From Xenorhabdus miraniensis (GTDB lineage: Bacteria; Pseudomonadota; Gammaproteobacteria; Enterobacterales; Enterobacteriaceae): a stretch of DNA of 54,663 bases. This document shows positions 8,222 to 17,401 of the stretch, piece after piece (within the stretch, counting starts at the first letter, position 1; each line of letters begins with the position of its first letter). A program made the translations under genes and the position numbers. Location: NCBI RefSeq assembly GCF_002632615.1, contig NZ_NITZ01000008.1, positions 1 to 54,663 on the forward strand, given 5' to 3'. The notes beneath the pieces were generated by a model. The model saw only the letters and a program-made list of their open reading frames with translations. It made no database searches and was not told the origin of the DNA.

Positions 8222-9607
8222 TTAATCAGCTTGTTGTTTAACCTCATCAATCGCTTTGGCAATTGCTTTTAAGCTGCGCTGAATATCGTCTTCGGTGGTC
8301 GCCCAAGAGCTGACACTGAGCCGGATGGCTTCTCGCCCTTGCCATGTTGTTTGCCCAAACCAGCATTCACCTGATTGCTGAACTTTTTGTAACATTGCAC
8401 GCTGCAAATGGATATCTGGTAAATAAGCGACGACCTGATTAATAACCACGTCATTGAGGATGTTAAAACCGAGTGACTTCAGCCCTTCTGCCAGCATTTC
8501 TGTATATAAGCAGCAGCGATCAACCAGCTCTTCGATTCCCTGTGATCCAAGCTCTGCAATGGCAGCCCACACTTCGACCGCTCTGGCTCTGCGGGAAAAC
8601 TCCGGCAGCATATCTTTTGCCTGCCACATGTCTTGTGTCTCCACATAGGCCGCTGAGGTTGTCATGACTTCTTTTAGTGCTTGTTTGTGACGCACAATAC
8701 ACATACCACAGTCGTATGGGGTATTGAGCCATTTGTGGGCGTCTACGGCCCATGAGTCCGCGTTTTCAACACCTTCAACTAAGGCGGATTTTTTCTTTGA
8801 TGCTCTGGCCCATAGCCCAAAAGCGCCATCCACATGTACCCAACTGCCGGCTTTTTTGGCTTTGGGAATGAGGGCACTAAAGTTATCTGAACTGCCTGAG
8901 TTAAGATTGCCGGCTTGTAGCACCAGAATCATATTGTCTGAAAATTCGGGAACGGCACTTTCAATGATTCGTCCTTGCTCATCGCACGGCACAAAAATGA
9001 ACTGTGAGCGGCCAAAACCGAGTAGCCTCAGAGCCTTCAAAACAGAGATGTGAGCTTCTTTGGGTAATACAACTTTTAACTCAGGGGCGTTGTGTAAACC
9101 CTGCTCTGCAAGGTCATAGCCTTGTTTTTGGTATAAGTAATGCCGTGCGGCTGCCAGAGCACTGACGTGCGCCATCGTTGTACCCGTCACAAAACCGACG
9201 AATGCCTCTGAAGGTAAGTGTAATAATTCCAACGCCCAGCGCCCGGCGATTTTTTCTAATTGACTCGCGATGGGCGAAGAGGCTTCCATCAAGGCGATTT
9301 GATCCCATGCACTGGTTATGATATTTGCCCCCATCGCGGCAGGTGTTGATCCGCCGACGACCAAGCCAAAATATCGGCCTCCTGTAGTCGCGACGGTTGC
9401 TGGTGAGCCGTATGAATGAAGTTGCTCAAGCACTTGTTGGCAATGGGTTCCGGTTGTGGGTAATGGCTTATCGAAATTTTGCAGACCTGCTAACGCGTCG
9501 GCATCGGGAAATACTCTCTGATTGCGAATACCACTGACATAGTCATACGCGATTTCACTTGCAACCTTAACCGCAGACAGGGAGGCATCGCGGATTGAAT
9601 CTTTCAT
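8222..9607 (-). CDS. PLP-dependent group II amino-acid decarboxylase
   Basis: A 461-residue pyridoxal-phosphate enzyme of the group II decarboxylase family (aromatic-L-amino-acid, tyrosine or glutamate decarboxylase-like). The cofactor Lys lies in WAVDAHKWLNTPYDCG (about residue 290), preceded by the cofactor-Asp region SWVHVDGAFGLWARA. The Gly-rich segment GFVTGTTMAHVSALAAARHY binds the phosphate. The substrate cannot be read from the sequence. No substrate transporter is adjacent, and the 100-bp gap to mobB argues for its own transcript. The length is normal for this family. Confidence 0.85.
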   Translation of the reverse strand: MKDSIRDASLSAVKVASEIAYDYVSGIRNQRVFPDADALAGLQNFDKPLPTTGTHCQQVLEQLHSYGSPATVATTGGRYFGLVVGGSTPAAMGANIITSAWDQIALMEASSPIASQLEKIAGRWALELLHLPSEAFVGFVTGTTMAHVSALAAARHYLYQKQGYDLAEQGLHNAPELKVVLPKEAHISVLKALRLLGFGRSQFIFVPCDEQGRIIESAVPEFSDNMILVLQAGNLNSGSSDNFSALIPKAKKAGSWVHVDGAFGLWARASKKKSALVEGVENADSWAVDAHKWLNTPYDCGMCIVRHKQALKEVMTTSAAYVETQDMWQAKDMLPEFSRRARAVEVWAAIAELGSQGIEELVDRCCLYTEMLAEGLKSLGFNILNDVVINQVVAYLPDIHLQRAMLQKVQQSGECWFGQTTWQGREAIRLSVSSWATTEDDIQRSLKAIAKAIDEVKQQAD

Positions 9608-9707
9608 GGTGTGTTGTTTCCCCTATTCTTGTTATTTTATTTGCCATACCATTCATAGATGATAATTTCTGCTTCTTTACTGTTTTACTGTGAATCTGGT
9701 AACCCTG

Positions 9708-10232
9708 TTATTGGTGTAGCCACTCGGCAATAAATGTTGCTACTTGTTCCGGCTGATTAATATCAAGCTGCGGAAGCGGTGTTGCCAGCGCGATATCGCT
9801 GGCAATGGCGATCACATAAGGATCGAGAATTTCATTAACGGTATGGTTCAGGCCGTCGCGATAAAGTGCTATTTTGGGGATAGCTTCTTGTTTGAACCCT
9901 TCAACCAGAATGAGATCCAGCGAATTTGCATCGAATCGACAGGCGAGATAGTGCAGATCTAACTCCGGCAAATCGGGGGTTTCTGTCATTAACGCCCAGC
10001 GCTGCTGGCTGGCGACCAACGTTTGGGCTGCCCCGGCCTTGCGTAGCTCATAACTGTCTTTACCCGGTTTATCGACATCCATATTGTGATGAGCATGCTT
10101 AATCAACCCAACACGGATATGTCGTTGGCGCAACAAGGGGATCACCTGTTTTAACAATGTCGTTTTTCCGGTTCCGCTATAAGCGGTGATACCCAACATC
10201 GGCAGTGCTGTGTTGTTGATGCTCTGATTCAT
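9708..10232 (-). CDS. mobB: Molybdopterin-guanine dinucleotide biosynthesis adapter MobB
   Basis: A 174-residue P-loop GTP-binding protein with Walker A as MLGITAYSGTGKTTLLKQ near the N-terminus and GLIKHAHHNMDVDKPGKDSY, the MobB signature. It assists MobA in making the bis-MGD cofactor of molybdoenzymes in the cytoplasm. The start at 10232 overlaps the mobA stop (ATGA), which is why it is preferred over an upstream in-frame ATG inside mobA. Gene order mobA-mobB matches E. coli. Confidence 0.92.
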   Translation of the reverse strand: MNQSINNTALPMLGITAYSGTGKTTLLKQVIPLLRQRHIRVGLIKHAHHNMDVDKPGKDSYELRKAGAAQTLVASQQRWALMTETPDLPELDLHYLACRFDANSLDLILVEGFKQEAIPKIALYRDGLNHTVNEILDPYVIAIASDIALATPLPQLDINQPEQVATFIAEWLHQ

Positions 10233-10831
10233 GCGGTCTCCTGTAGGAGTTCCCAATGCTGGTATTTCCAGTGATGGCATTCTTCTGGTGTATTTAAGTT
10301 TTTGAAAGCATGGGGATTGGGGAAATAGACGGCTTTTGCCTTAATCATCTGCATAAAGAACATGAGCTTTCTATCACCCAGTGCGAGATAACTTTCCAAC
10401 CGAGGGATCAGACTGCGGTGCATTAATGCTAAGGTGGGATGAGCGCGTTCGCAATCATGTGCATAAGCGGCCCAGGCATGTTGTTTATAGTGCCAAAGTT
10501 TTGCAACGAGATCTTCGGGAAAATCCGGTACATCACAGGGAACAAATACCACCCATTCATTGATGGCTTTCTTTAAAACTGCCAGCATACCTGCCAGTGG
10601 CCCGGAAAAATCGGTAATGATATCCGGTATAATGGGGTAGCCGCTTTGCTGATAGACGCCCTGATTGCGATTGGCATTAATCAACAGCTCATGAACCTGC
10701 GGCTGCAATCTTGTGGCAATGTGTTGATATAATGGTGCGCCGCTGAATTGCAGTAATCCTTTGTCATTTCCCCCCATGCGGGTGGATAACCCCCCAGCCA
10801 GAATTGCGCCACTGATTTTTTGATGCGTCAT
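10229..10831 (-). CDS. mobA: Molybdenum cofactor guanylyltransferase MobA
   Basis: A 200-residue nucleotidyltransferase (E. coli MobA 194). It transfers GMP from GTP to molybdopterin. The N-terminal signature ISGAILAGGLSTRMGGNDKG binds GTP, and FVPCDVPDFPEDL supplies the metal-binding Asp. It is translationally coupled to mobB by an ATGA overlap. It is divergent from yihD across a 180-bp intergenic region that should hold both promoters. Confidence 0.94.
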   Translation of the reverse strand: MTHQKISGAILAGGLSTRMGGNDKGLLQFSGAPLYQHIATRLQPQVHELLINANRNQGVYQQSGYPIIPDIITDFSGPLAGMLAVLKKAINEWVVFVPCDVPDFPEDLVAKLWHYKQHAWAAYAHDCERAHPTLALMHRSLIPRLESYLALGDRKLMFFMQMIKAKAVYFPNPHAFKNLNTPEECHHWKYQHWELLQETA

Positions 10832-11011
10832 GTTAAATCACCTGATATTGGGCAATGAAATATTGAGTGTTTGGGTATATATAACCATTGAGAATCAATA
10901 TCTAACGATGCTGCTTTGGTGGCAGTATAACTTTACGCTGGTTGACAGACCAATTCTTTCTCAGAACGATTATCCCTGCTAATTTGTATAGTTATTTATA
11001 AGGAACTAAAA

Positions 11012-11281
11012 ATGAAGTATCACCGCTTCAATGAAGTTATCGAACTTTTACATCCAGTATGGAAGAATGAGCCGGATTTAAGTTTGGCGGCGCTTTTGCA
11101 AAAGCTGGCTGATGAAGCAGGGTTCACAGGACAGTTGTCTGAATTAACTGATGATATTCTGATTTATCACCTGAAAATGCGCGGTACGGATAGTCAGGCA
11201 GAAATTCCCGGGTTGAAAAAGGATTATGAAGAAGATTTTAAGACCGCTTTATTACGTGCTCGCGGTGTTATTAAAGATTGA
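11012..11281 (+). CDS. yihD: YihD family protein
   Basis: An 89-residue protein, exactly the length of E. coli YihD (DUF1040), whose function is not established. It begins [20 protein letters not shown] and is predicted to be small, acidic, soluble and helical. A ribosome site (AAGGAA) lies 8 bases upstream. It is followed 37 bp later by srkA, as in E. coli. Its last codons are part of a 19-bp tandem duplication that spans the stop codon. Confidence 0.9.
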   Translation: MKYHRFNEVIELLHPVWKNEPDLSLAALLQKLADEAGFTGQLSELTDDILIYHLKMRGTDSQAEIPGLKKDYEEDFKTALLRARGVIKD

Positions 11282-11301
11282 TGGTGTTATTAAAGATTGA
11301 T
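11264..11301 (+). repeat. 19-bp perfect tandem duplication at the yihD stop
   Basis: GGTGTTATTAAAGATTGAT occurs twice in direct succession (11264-11282 and 11283-11301). The first copy encodes the last residues and stop of yihD. The second is untranslated because it follows the stop. It looks like a recent slippage or duplication event. Confidence 0.9.
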
Positions 11302-11318
11302 AAAGAGAGAACGGTGTT

Positions 11319-12308
11319 GTGACAGAATCGAAGGCTTTTAATTTTCAGAATATAACGCCAGATTTAATCATGGATGCGTTGACGCAGTCTGGTTTGTATC
11401 TTGATTCCGGCTTAACTGAACTGAATAGTTACGAAAATCGTGTTTACCAGTTCATGGATGAGGATCGCAAACGTTATGTGGTGAAATTTTATCGCCCACT
11501 GCGCTGGAGCCAGCAGCAAATTCAAGAGGAACATGATCTTGCGCATGAATTGCAGCAGGCAAATTTACCGGTTGCGGCTCCCCTGATGTTTGATGGGCAG
11601 ACGGTGCTGAATTATGGCGGGTTCTTTTTTGCTATTTTCCCGAGCGTAGGGGGACGCCAGTACGAATCAGATAATTTTGATCAGTTGGAAGATGTCGGGC
11701 GTTTACTGGGAAGAGTGCACCAGATTGGTCGTCAAAAAACGTTTTCGGCTCGTCCTACGATTAATCTGGATGAATATTTGTATCAACCGTATCAATATTT
11801 GGCTGAATGTGAGCTTCTGCCTGCCGGGCATAAGAAAGGTTTTTTGGCGGCACTGGATGAATTGAACAATACAGTTGTACATCAATGGAATGATAACTGG
11901 CAGGCATTACGGCTGCATGGTGATTGCCATGCTGGTAATATCTTGTGGCGTGATGAGGCATGGTTTGTGGATCTTGATGATGCCCGCAATGGCCCTGCTA
12001 TTCAGGATTTGTGGATGCTGCTCAATGGCTCAAGGCAGGAGCGATTGATTCAGTTGGATATTTTGCTTGAATCATATAGTCAGTTTACGGATTTTGACCC
12101 AAAAACATTGGCTTTGATAGAACCACTGCGGGCAATGCGAATGGTCTATTATTTGGCTTGGGTTGCTCGTCGCTGGCAAGACCCCGCTTTTCCCAAAGCA
12201 TTTCCGTGGATGGCTGATAGTGATTTCTGGCATAAGCAAATGAATCTTTTTTCTGAACAAACCCGGCTGTTACAGGAACCACCTTTACAGCTCAACCCGA
12301 TGTATTAA
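11319..12308 (+). CDS. srkA: Stress response kinase SrkA (YihE/RdoA)
   Basis: A 329-residue Ser/Thr protein kinase of the choline-kinase-like fold (E. coli 328). It counters MazEF-linked stress death in E. coli and is part of the Cpx regulon there. The catalytic loop is LHGDCHAGNILW (about residue 200) and the metal-binding motif is WFVDLDDARNGP. The start codon is GTG at 11319. The gene lies 17 bp upstream of dsbA, the conserved arrangement in which dsbA is cotranscribed. It is intact. Confidence 0.93.
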   Translation: MTESKAFNFQNITPDLIMDALTQSGLYLDSGLTELNSYENRVYQFMDEDRKRYVVKFYRPLRWSQQQIQEEHDLAHELQQANLPVAAPLMFDGQTVLNYGGFFFAIFPSVGGRQYESDNFDQLEDVGRLLGRVHQIGRQKTFSARPTINLDEYLYQPYQYLAECELLPAGHKKGFLAALDELNNTVVHQWNDNWQALRLHGDCHAGNILWRDEAWFVDLDDARNGPAIQDLWMLLNGSRQERLIQLDILLESYSQFTDFDPKTLALIEPLRAMRMVYYLAWVARRWQDPAFPKAFPWMADSDFWHKQMNLFSEQTRLLQEPPLQLNPMY

Positions 12309-12325
12309 TTTTTCTGGAGACCATT

Positions 12326-12949
12326 ATGAAGAAATTTTGGCTAGCACTGGTGGGAGCGTTTATGGCATTTAATGCTTCTGCTTCCGGTTTTTCTGAAGGT
12401 AAACAGTATACGGAATTAAAAAACCCGGTTGCAAATCAGCCGCAGGTTTTGGAGTTCTTCTCTTTTTATTGCCCTCACTGTTATCAGTTTGAAAACATTT
12501 ATCATGTGCCTTCTACTGTTGAGAAAAACCTGCCAGCAGGGGTGACTCATGACCGTTATCATGTCGATTTTCTGGGGCCTCTGGGGAAAGATCTGACGGA
12601 TGCCTGGGCAGTTGCGATCGTCATGAAGGTTGAAGATAAAGTCACTCCAATTCTGTTTGAGGGTATTCAGCAAACCCAGTCCATCAATAGCAAAGAAGGT
12701 ATCCGCAATGCCTTTATCAAGGCCGGTGTGTCTGGTGAGGAATATGATGCGGCATTGAACAGCTTTATCGTGCAATCTGTAGCCGCTAAAGAGCGTCAGG
12801 CAGCCAAAGATCTTGAATTACGTGGTGTTCCGGCAGTTTTTGTCAATGGCAAGTACCTGATTAACAATGGCGGCATTGAATCGCGTTCAGAGCTGGACTA
12901 CGGTAAGAAGTTCTCTGAGGTAGTGAATTATCTGGTGACAAAAAAATAA
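12326..12949 (+). CDS. dsbA: Thiol:disulfide interchange protein DsbA
   Basis: A 207-residue periplasmic thioredoxin-fold oxidase (E. coli 208) with a signal peptide MKKFWLALVGAFMAFNASA and the active site FYCPHCYQFE (CPHC, about residues 49-52). The cis-Pro loop is LRGVPAVFVNGKY. It introduces disulfides into exported proteins. The nearby inverse autotransporters carry a Cys pair in their tips and are plausible clients. It sits directly downstream of srkA. Confidence 0.95.
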   Translation: MKKFWLALVGAFMAFNASASGFSEGKQYTELKNPVANQPQVLEFFSFYCPHCYQFENIYHVPSTVEKNLPAGVTHDRYHVDFLGPLGKDLTDAWAVAIVMKVEDKVTPILFEGIQQTQSINSKEGIRNAFIKAGVSGEEYDAALNSFIVQSVAAKERQAAKDLELRGVPAVFVNGKYLINNGGIESRSELDYGKKFSEVVNYLVTKK

Positions 12950-13345
12950 GCCACAATGCAACAAGCAGGCTGGTATTAATATAAAATAATACAAGTATTG
13001 TGTCAGCTAAGATAAAACTGGCACAATACTTGCTGAAAGTTCCCTTTCATAACATAAACTCCGGTAATATCCACAAGTCAGTGATTTTTAAGTAGTTGTA
13101 ATATTTCTTTCACATTCACCGTAATTCATTGATTTTTACCTTCTGTTCTTCATTCTTTACAGTGATAAACATAAATCTGGTTTATGTGCCATTTTTTTGT
13201 GCACAAAGTTATCCACAGAGAACTCATCAGAATATTTGTCAGAAAATGCAGGTTAGCACGAGAAAATTCTCGCAAAATTCGTCTATATCGGCACAGTATG
13301 GCATTCTATTCTTTATTCATCCCACAGAACGACGAAGAAAATTTT
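12950..13345. other. dsbA-polA intergenic region
   Basis: E. coli carries yihF and yihG here; neither is present. The region holds a strong inverted repeat, CAAGTATTGTG (12992-13002) with CACAATACTTG (13022-13032), lacking a T-run, and a perfect DnaA-box sequence TTATCCACA at 13209-13217. An open frame continuous with polA from 13184 is a chance upstream extension, not part of the protein. Confidence 0.6.
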
Positions 13346-16168
13346 ATGGCACAGATAGCAGACAATCCCCTGATTTTGGTTGATGGTTCTTCATACCTTT
13401 ATCGTGCATACCATGCGTTTCCTCCACTGACAAACAGTGCAGGGGAACCAACGGGCGCCATGTATGGCGTGCTGAACATGCTGCGCAGTTTGATCATGCA
13501 GTATAAATCCAGTCATGTGGCGGTCGTGTTTGATGCCAAAGGCAAAACGTTCCGTGATGAGTTATTTGCTGAATATAAATCCCACCGTCCACCAATGCCG
13601 GATGATTTGCGGGCGCAGATTGAGCCATTGCACAAAATGGTTAAAGCAATGGGACTGCCAATTCTGGTTGTACCGGGCGTTGAAGCTGATGATGTTATCG
13701 GTACATTGGCGTTGCAGGCTGAAAAAGAAGGTCGCTCTGTCCTGATCAGTACCGGCGATAAGGATATGGCTCAGTTGGTGACGCCGAATATCACGCTGAT
13801 TAATACCATGACCAACACGATTCTGGGGCCGGAAGAGGTCGTGGAAAAGTATGGTATTCCACCTGAACTGATCATCGACTTCCTCGCCCTGATGGGGGAC
13901 TCTTCCGATAATATTCCTGGTGTACCGGGGGTCGGTGAAAAAACTGCCTTAGGGTTGTTGCAGGGCATTGGTGGATTGAATGAGATTTACGCCAGACTTG
14001 ATGAAATTGCTACACTCAGTTTCCGTGGCGCTAAGACGCTGGGTGGGAAAATGGAGCAACATAAAGAGGTGGCTTACCTTTCCTATCAATTGGCAACGAT
14101 TAAAACAGATGTGGAATTAGATAAGACCTGTCTGGAACTTTCTGTTGTGCCGCCGGATGCGGATGAGTTATTAGCACTATTCAGACATTATGAGTTTAAA
14201 CGCTGGATCAGTGACGTACAGAATGGCCGTTGGCTGGAAGGTAACGGGCAGAAACCTGCCGCTGTGGTTTCGAAGGCTGAAGCTGCGGCAGCCGCACCAA
14301 GTGCTGTCAAAATTTCACCGGAAAGCTATCAGACCATTCTTGATCGCCAATCCCTTGATGAATGGATTGAGAAGCTGAAACAGGCTCCGGCATTCTCTTT
14401 TGATACTGAAACTGATGGCCTTGATACCCTGACCGCCAATTTGGTGGGAATGTCTTTTGCCATTTCGTTAGGGGGGTTAGCGTTAAGTGGATCAGCGTTA
14501 GGTGAATCAGAGGTTGAAGCCGCTTATCTGCCGCTGGGCCATGATTATCTGGATGCACCCCAACAACTGGATCTGGATGAAGTTCTCATCGCATTAAAAC
14601 CGCTGTTGGAAGATGCAAGCCTGCCTAAGATAGGCCAAAACCTGAAATTTGATCGTGGCATTTTGGCACGTTATGACATTGCTCTGAACGGTATTGTTTT
14701 TGACACCATGCTGGAGTCGTATGTTCTGAACAGCGTAGGGGGACGACATGACATGGATAGTCTCGCGGAGCGTCATCTGGGCTATAAGACCACGACATTC
14801 GAAGAAATTGCGGGTAAAGGTAAAAAACAGCTAACGTTCAATCAAATTCCGTTGGAGGAAGCATCAAAATACGCGGCAGAAGATGCGGACGTGACTTTAC
14901 GGTTACATCAGGTGATGTATCCACAATTAGAAAGCGTGGAAACACTGAAAAAAGTTTTCCAGAAAATTGAAATGCCATTAGTGCCTGTGCTTTCCCGTAT
15001 GGAGCGGACAGGTGTATTGATTGATGCTCAAACGTTGGCAGAACATTCTCTGGAAATCGCTGCACGTTTAGATGAGTTGGAAAAATCAGCTTATACATTG
15101 GCAGGTGAAGAATTCAATTTGGCTTCACCTAAGCAGTTACAAGTCATTTTATTTGAAAAGATGAACTTGCCTGTCTTGAAAAAGACCCCGAATGGGGCGC
15201 CATCAACAAATGAAGAAGTACTGGAAGAATTGGCGGAGCACCATGAATTGCCAAGAGTAATTCTGGAACATCGTGGTTTGGCGAAACTGAAATCCACTTA
15301 CACGGATAAACTGCCCCAAATGGTTAATCCGCTGACAAATCGTGTCCACACTTCGTACCATCAGGCGGTAACGGCGACAGGGCGTCTTTCTTCCCGTGAC
15401 CCAAACCTGCAAAACATTCCTGTGCGTAATGATGAAGGCCGACGCATCCGCCAGGCATTTATTGCGCCAGAAGGCTACCGCATTATGGCGGCGGACTATT
15501 CACAGATCGAGTTACGGATTATGGCGCATTTGTCACAAGACAAAGGGTTGCTGAAGGCGTTTGCACAAGGTAAGGATATCCACCGTGCGACCGCGGCGGA
15601 GGTGTTTGACGTGCCGTTGGAGCAAGTGACCAGCGAGCAACGTCGCAGTGCGAAGGCGATTAACTTTGGTTTGATCTATGGTATGAGTGCGTTTGGTTTA
15701 TCCCGCCAGCTAGGTATTCCACGTGGCGAAGCACAACGTTATATGGATCTCTATTTTGAACGCTATCCGGGTGTGCTGTCTTATATGGAGCGCACGCGTC
15801 AGCAAGCCGCTGAACGTGGGTTTGTTGAAACTCTGGAAGGGCGTCGATTGTACCTGCCAGATATCAAATCGCGTAATGCCATGCGCCGTAAAGCGTCAGA
15901 GCGTGAAGCCATCAATGCGCCTATGCAGGGGACAGCCGCGGATATCATCAAATTGGCGATGATTGCCGTGGATAATTGGATTGTCAGCGAGCAGCCAAAT
16001 GTACGGATGATCATGCAGGTTCACGATGAACTGGTGTTTGAGGTGCATGAGTCTGAACTGGAGGCAGCGGAGGAAGCAATCAGAAAGTTGATGGAGCAAA
16101 GTATGCAGCTTGGTGTTCCATTAAAAGTGGATGTCGGGATTGGTGATAATTGGGATCAAGCGCACTGA
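13346..16168 (+). CDS. polA: DNA polymerase I
   Basis: A 940-residue family A polymerase (E. coli 928) with 5'-3' exonuclease, 3'-5' exonuclease and polymerase domains. It acts in Okazaki fragment processing and repair. Visible residues: [18 protein letters not shown] and YAAEDADVT for proofreading, [14 protein letters not shown] (O helix), ADYSQIELR and QVHDELVFE for catalysis. The start at 13346 matches the family N-terminus ([19 protein letters not shown]). A 54-codon in-frame extension upstream is not conserved. The excess length comes partly from a short insert after FAISLGG, encoded by a 15-bp tandem repeat. Confidence 0.96.
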   Translation: MAQIADNPLILVDGSSYLYRAYHAFPPLTNSAGEPTGAMYGVLNMLRSLIMQYKSSHVAVVFDAKGKTFRDELFAEYKSHRPPMPDDLRAQIEPLHKMVKAMGLPILVVPGVEADDVIGTLALQAEKEGRSVLISTGDKDMAQLVTPNITLINTMTNTILGPEEVVEKYGIPPELIIDFLALMGDSSDNIPGVPGVGEKTALGLLQGIGGLNEIYARLDEIATLSFRGAKTLGGKMEQHKEVAYLSYQLATIKTDVELDKTCLELSVVPPDADELLALFRHYEFKRWISDVQNGRWLEGNGQKPAAVVSKAEAAAAAPSAVKISPESYQTILDRQSLDEWIEKLKQAPAFSFDTETDGLDTLTANLVGMSFAISLGGLALSGSALGESEVEAAYLPLGHDYLDAPQQLDLDEVLIALKPLLEDASLPKIGQNLKFDRGILARYDIALNGIVFDTMLESYVLNSVGGRHDMDSLAERHLGYKTTTFEEIAGKGKKQLTFNQIPLEEASKYAAEDADVTLRLHQVMYPQLESVETLKKVFQKIEMPLVPVLSRMERTGVLIDAQTLAEHSLEIAARLDELEKSAYTLAGEEFNLASPKQLQVILFEKMNLPVLKKTPNGAPSTNEEVLEELAEHHELPRVILEHRGLAKLKSTYTDKLPQMVNPLTNRVHTSYHQAVTATGRLSSRDPNLQNIPVRNDEGRRIRQAFIAPEGYRIMAADYSQIELRIMAHLSQDKGLLKAFAQGKDIHRATAAEVFDVPLEQVTSEQRRSAKAINFGLIYGMSAFGLSRQLGIPRGEAQRYMDLYFERYPGVLSYMERTRQQAAERGFVETLEGRRLYLPDIKSRNAMRRKASEREAINAPMQGTAADIIKLAMIAVDNWIVSEQPNVRMIMQVHDELVFEVHESELEAAEEAIRKLMEQSMQLGVPLKVDVGIGDNWDQAH
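14480..14509 (+). repeat. 15-bp tandem repeat inside polA
   Basis: GCGTTAAGTGGATCA (14480-14494) is followed by GCGTTAGGTGAATCA (14495-14509), 13 of 15 positions identical. It encodes A-L-S-G-S then A-L-G-E-S, an in-frame insert in the proofreading domain where E. coli PolI has a short turn before its next strand. The insertion should lie in a surface loop. Confidence 0.8.
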
Positions 16169-16198
16169 TCACTCAGACTTTCAATTTATTGATTTTTG

Positions 16199-16227
16199 AA
16201 GAACCGCAAAGATGCGGTTCTTTTTTT
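16199..16227 (+). terminator. polA terminator
   Basis: AAGAACCGCA (16199-16208) pairs with TGCGGTTCTT (16213-16222), followed by an uninterrupted T-run. It lies 30 bp after the polA stop. Confidence 0.9.
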
Positions 16228-16485
16228 ATTGAGTGATTTTTATGAAAGCACGGTTGATTTTATAAACCAGAAATACCCGGATCACACCGTGAGAAGGCTT
16301 GTGACAACAATTTAGGTTAGGTTTGAGATTAGATCTAGATCTCACAATTATGTAATTAAAATACATAAATGATGGCGTTATTAACCTGATTTGATTAAAT
16401 AATAGAAGCTGAATCGAGACATTTTATGAAAATTAATTACAAAAAAGTCTTTTTTTGATTAGAGGAATAGGGTAAAGTTGTCGGC

Positions 16486-16595
16486 GTAGGGTACAGAGGT
16501 AAGATGTTCTATCTTTCAGACCTTTTACTTCACGTAATCGGATTTAGCTGAATATTAGCTGCCCCAGTCATCTTTTTTGACTGGGGCGTTTTTTT
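16486..16595 (+). ncRNA. spf: Spot 42 small RNA
   Basis: This 110-nt gene between polA and engB is almost identical to E. coli Spot 42: it starts GTAGGGTACAGAGGTAAGAT, keeps the unstructured pairing regions around TTTCAGACCTTTTAC, and ends with the hairpin GCCCCAGTCA...TGACTGGGGC plus a T-run. Spot 42 is an Hfq-dependent base-pairing RNA that represses secondary carbon metabolism. In E. coli it is repressed by CRP-cAMP. The position downstream of polA is conserved. Differences from E. coli are mainly in the loop of the terminator. Confidence 0.96.
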
Positions 16596-16639
16596 ATGTC
16601 CGGTTTATACAGGCGGAAATGTGGTGAATGCAGCGGATG

Positions 16640-17272
16640 TTATTCCGCTTCAATGGCAGGTTGATTGAACCAAAGATCAAGTTGTTGTTCGAGTTTATCG
16701 ATACCGAACTTTTTCAGAGCAGAGAAGTATTCGACCTGAACATCACCATCCAGAGAAGTCAATTCCTGACGGACTTTCGCCAGTTGGCTTTTACGGGCAC
16801 CGGATGCCAGTTTATCGGCCTTAGTCAGCAATACCATGACAGGAACCTGCATCACGACAGCCCATTCGATCATCTGCATATCCAGATCTTTCAGCGGGTG
16901 ACGGATATCCATCAACACTACCAGCCCTAACAGGCATTCACGTTTCTGGAGGTATTCTCCCAAGGCTTTCTGCCACTTGCGCTTCATTTCTTCTGGCACT
17001 TCAGCGTAACCATAGCCCGGCAAATCCACCAGACGGACACCGTCTTCCACTTCGAATAAGTTGATCAACTGAGTACGGCCGGGGGTTTTACTTGTGCGCG
17101 CAAGGCTTTTCTGGCGGGTCAGTGCATTCAGGGCACTGGATTTACCTGCATTTGACCTACCGGCAAACGCGACCTCAATGCCCACATCTTGAGGCAGGTG
17201 GCGAATGTCAGGTGCACTCGTGACAAAGTGGGTCATCTGATAGTTGTAGCTTTTGATGGTCAAAATGGTCAT
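16640..17272 (-). CDS. engB: Ribosome biogenesis GTPase EngB (YihA/YsxC)
   Basis: A 210-residue essential GTPase for large ribosomal subunit assembly. G1 is [14 protein letters not shown], the switch region is [14 protein letters not shown]3 is [13 protein letters not shown], and G4 is LLTKADKL. The chosen ATG (17270-17272) has GGGAG immediately adjacent, which is too close to act as its ribosome site. A TTG three codons downstream (17261-17263) has proper spacing and gives an N-terminus closer to E. coli ([12 protein letters not shown]), so the true start may be there. The spf gene is convergent to it, as in E. coli. Confidence 0.95.
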   Translation of the reverse strand: MTILTIKSYNYQMTHFVTSAPDIRHLPQDVGIEVAFAGRSNAGKSSALNALTRQKSLARTSKTPGRTQLINLFEVEDGVRLVDLPGYGYAEVPEEMKRKWQKALGEYLQKRECLLGLVVLMDIRHPLKDLDMQMIEWAVVMQVPVMVLLTKADKLASGARKSQLAKVRQELTSLDGDVQVEYFSALKKFGIDKLEQQLDLWFNQPAIEAE

Positions 17273-17401
17273 CTCCCTGAGGAATACACGAAAATAGCGC
17301 GGTGATTATACCGAGAGCTGCCGCTTGTGGACAGGCGTAACTTTATTTTGACATTTTTACTGTCACTTATTCCCCATGCTTGGTGGACAGTACACATAGA
17401 A

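Noticed and set aside
13184..13345. 54-codon N-terminal extension in frame with polA
   Set aside because: It is not conserved in PolA, has no ribosome site, and the family N-terminus begins at the ATG at 13346.
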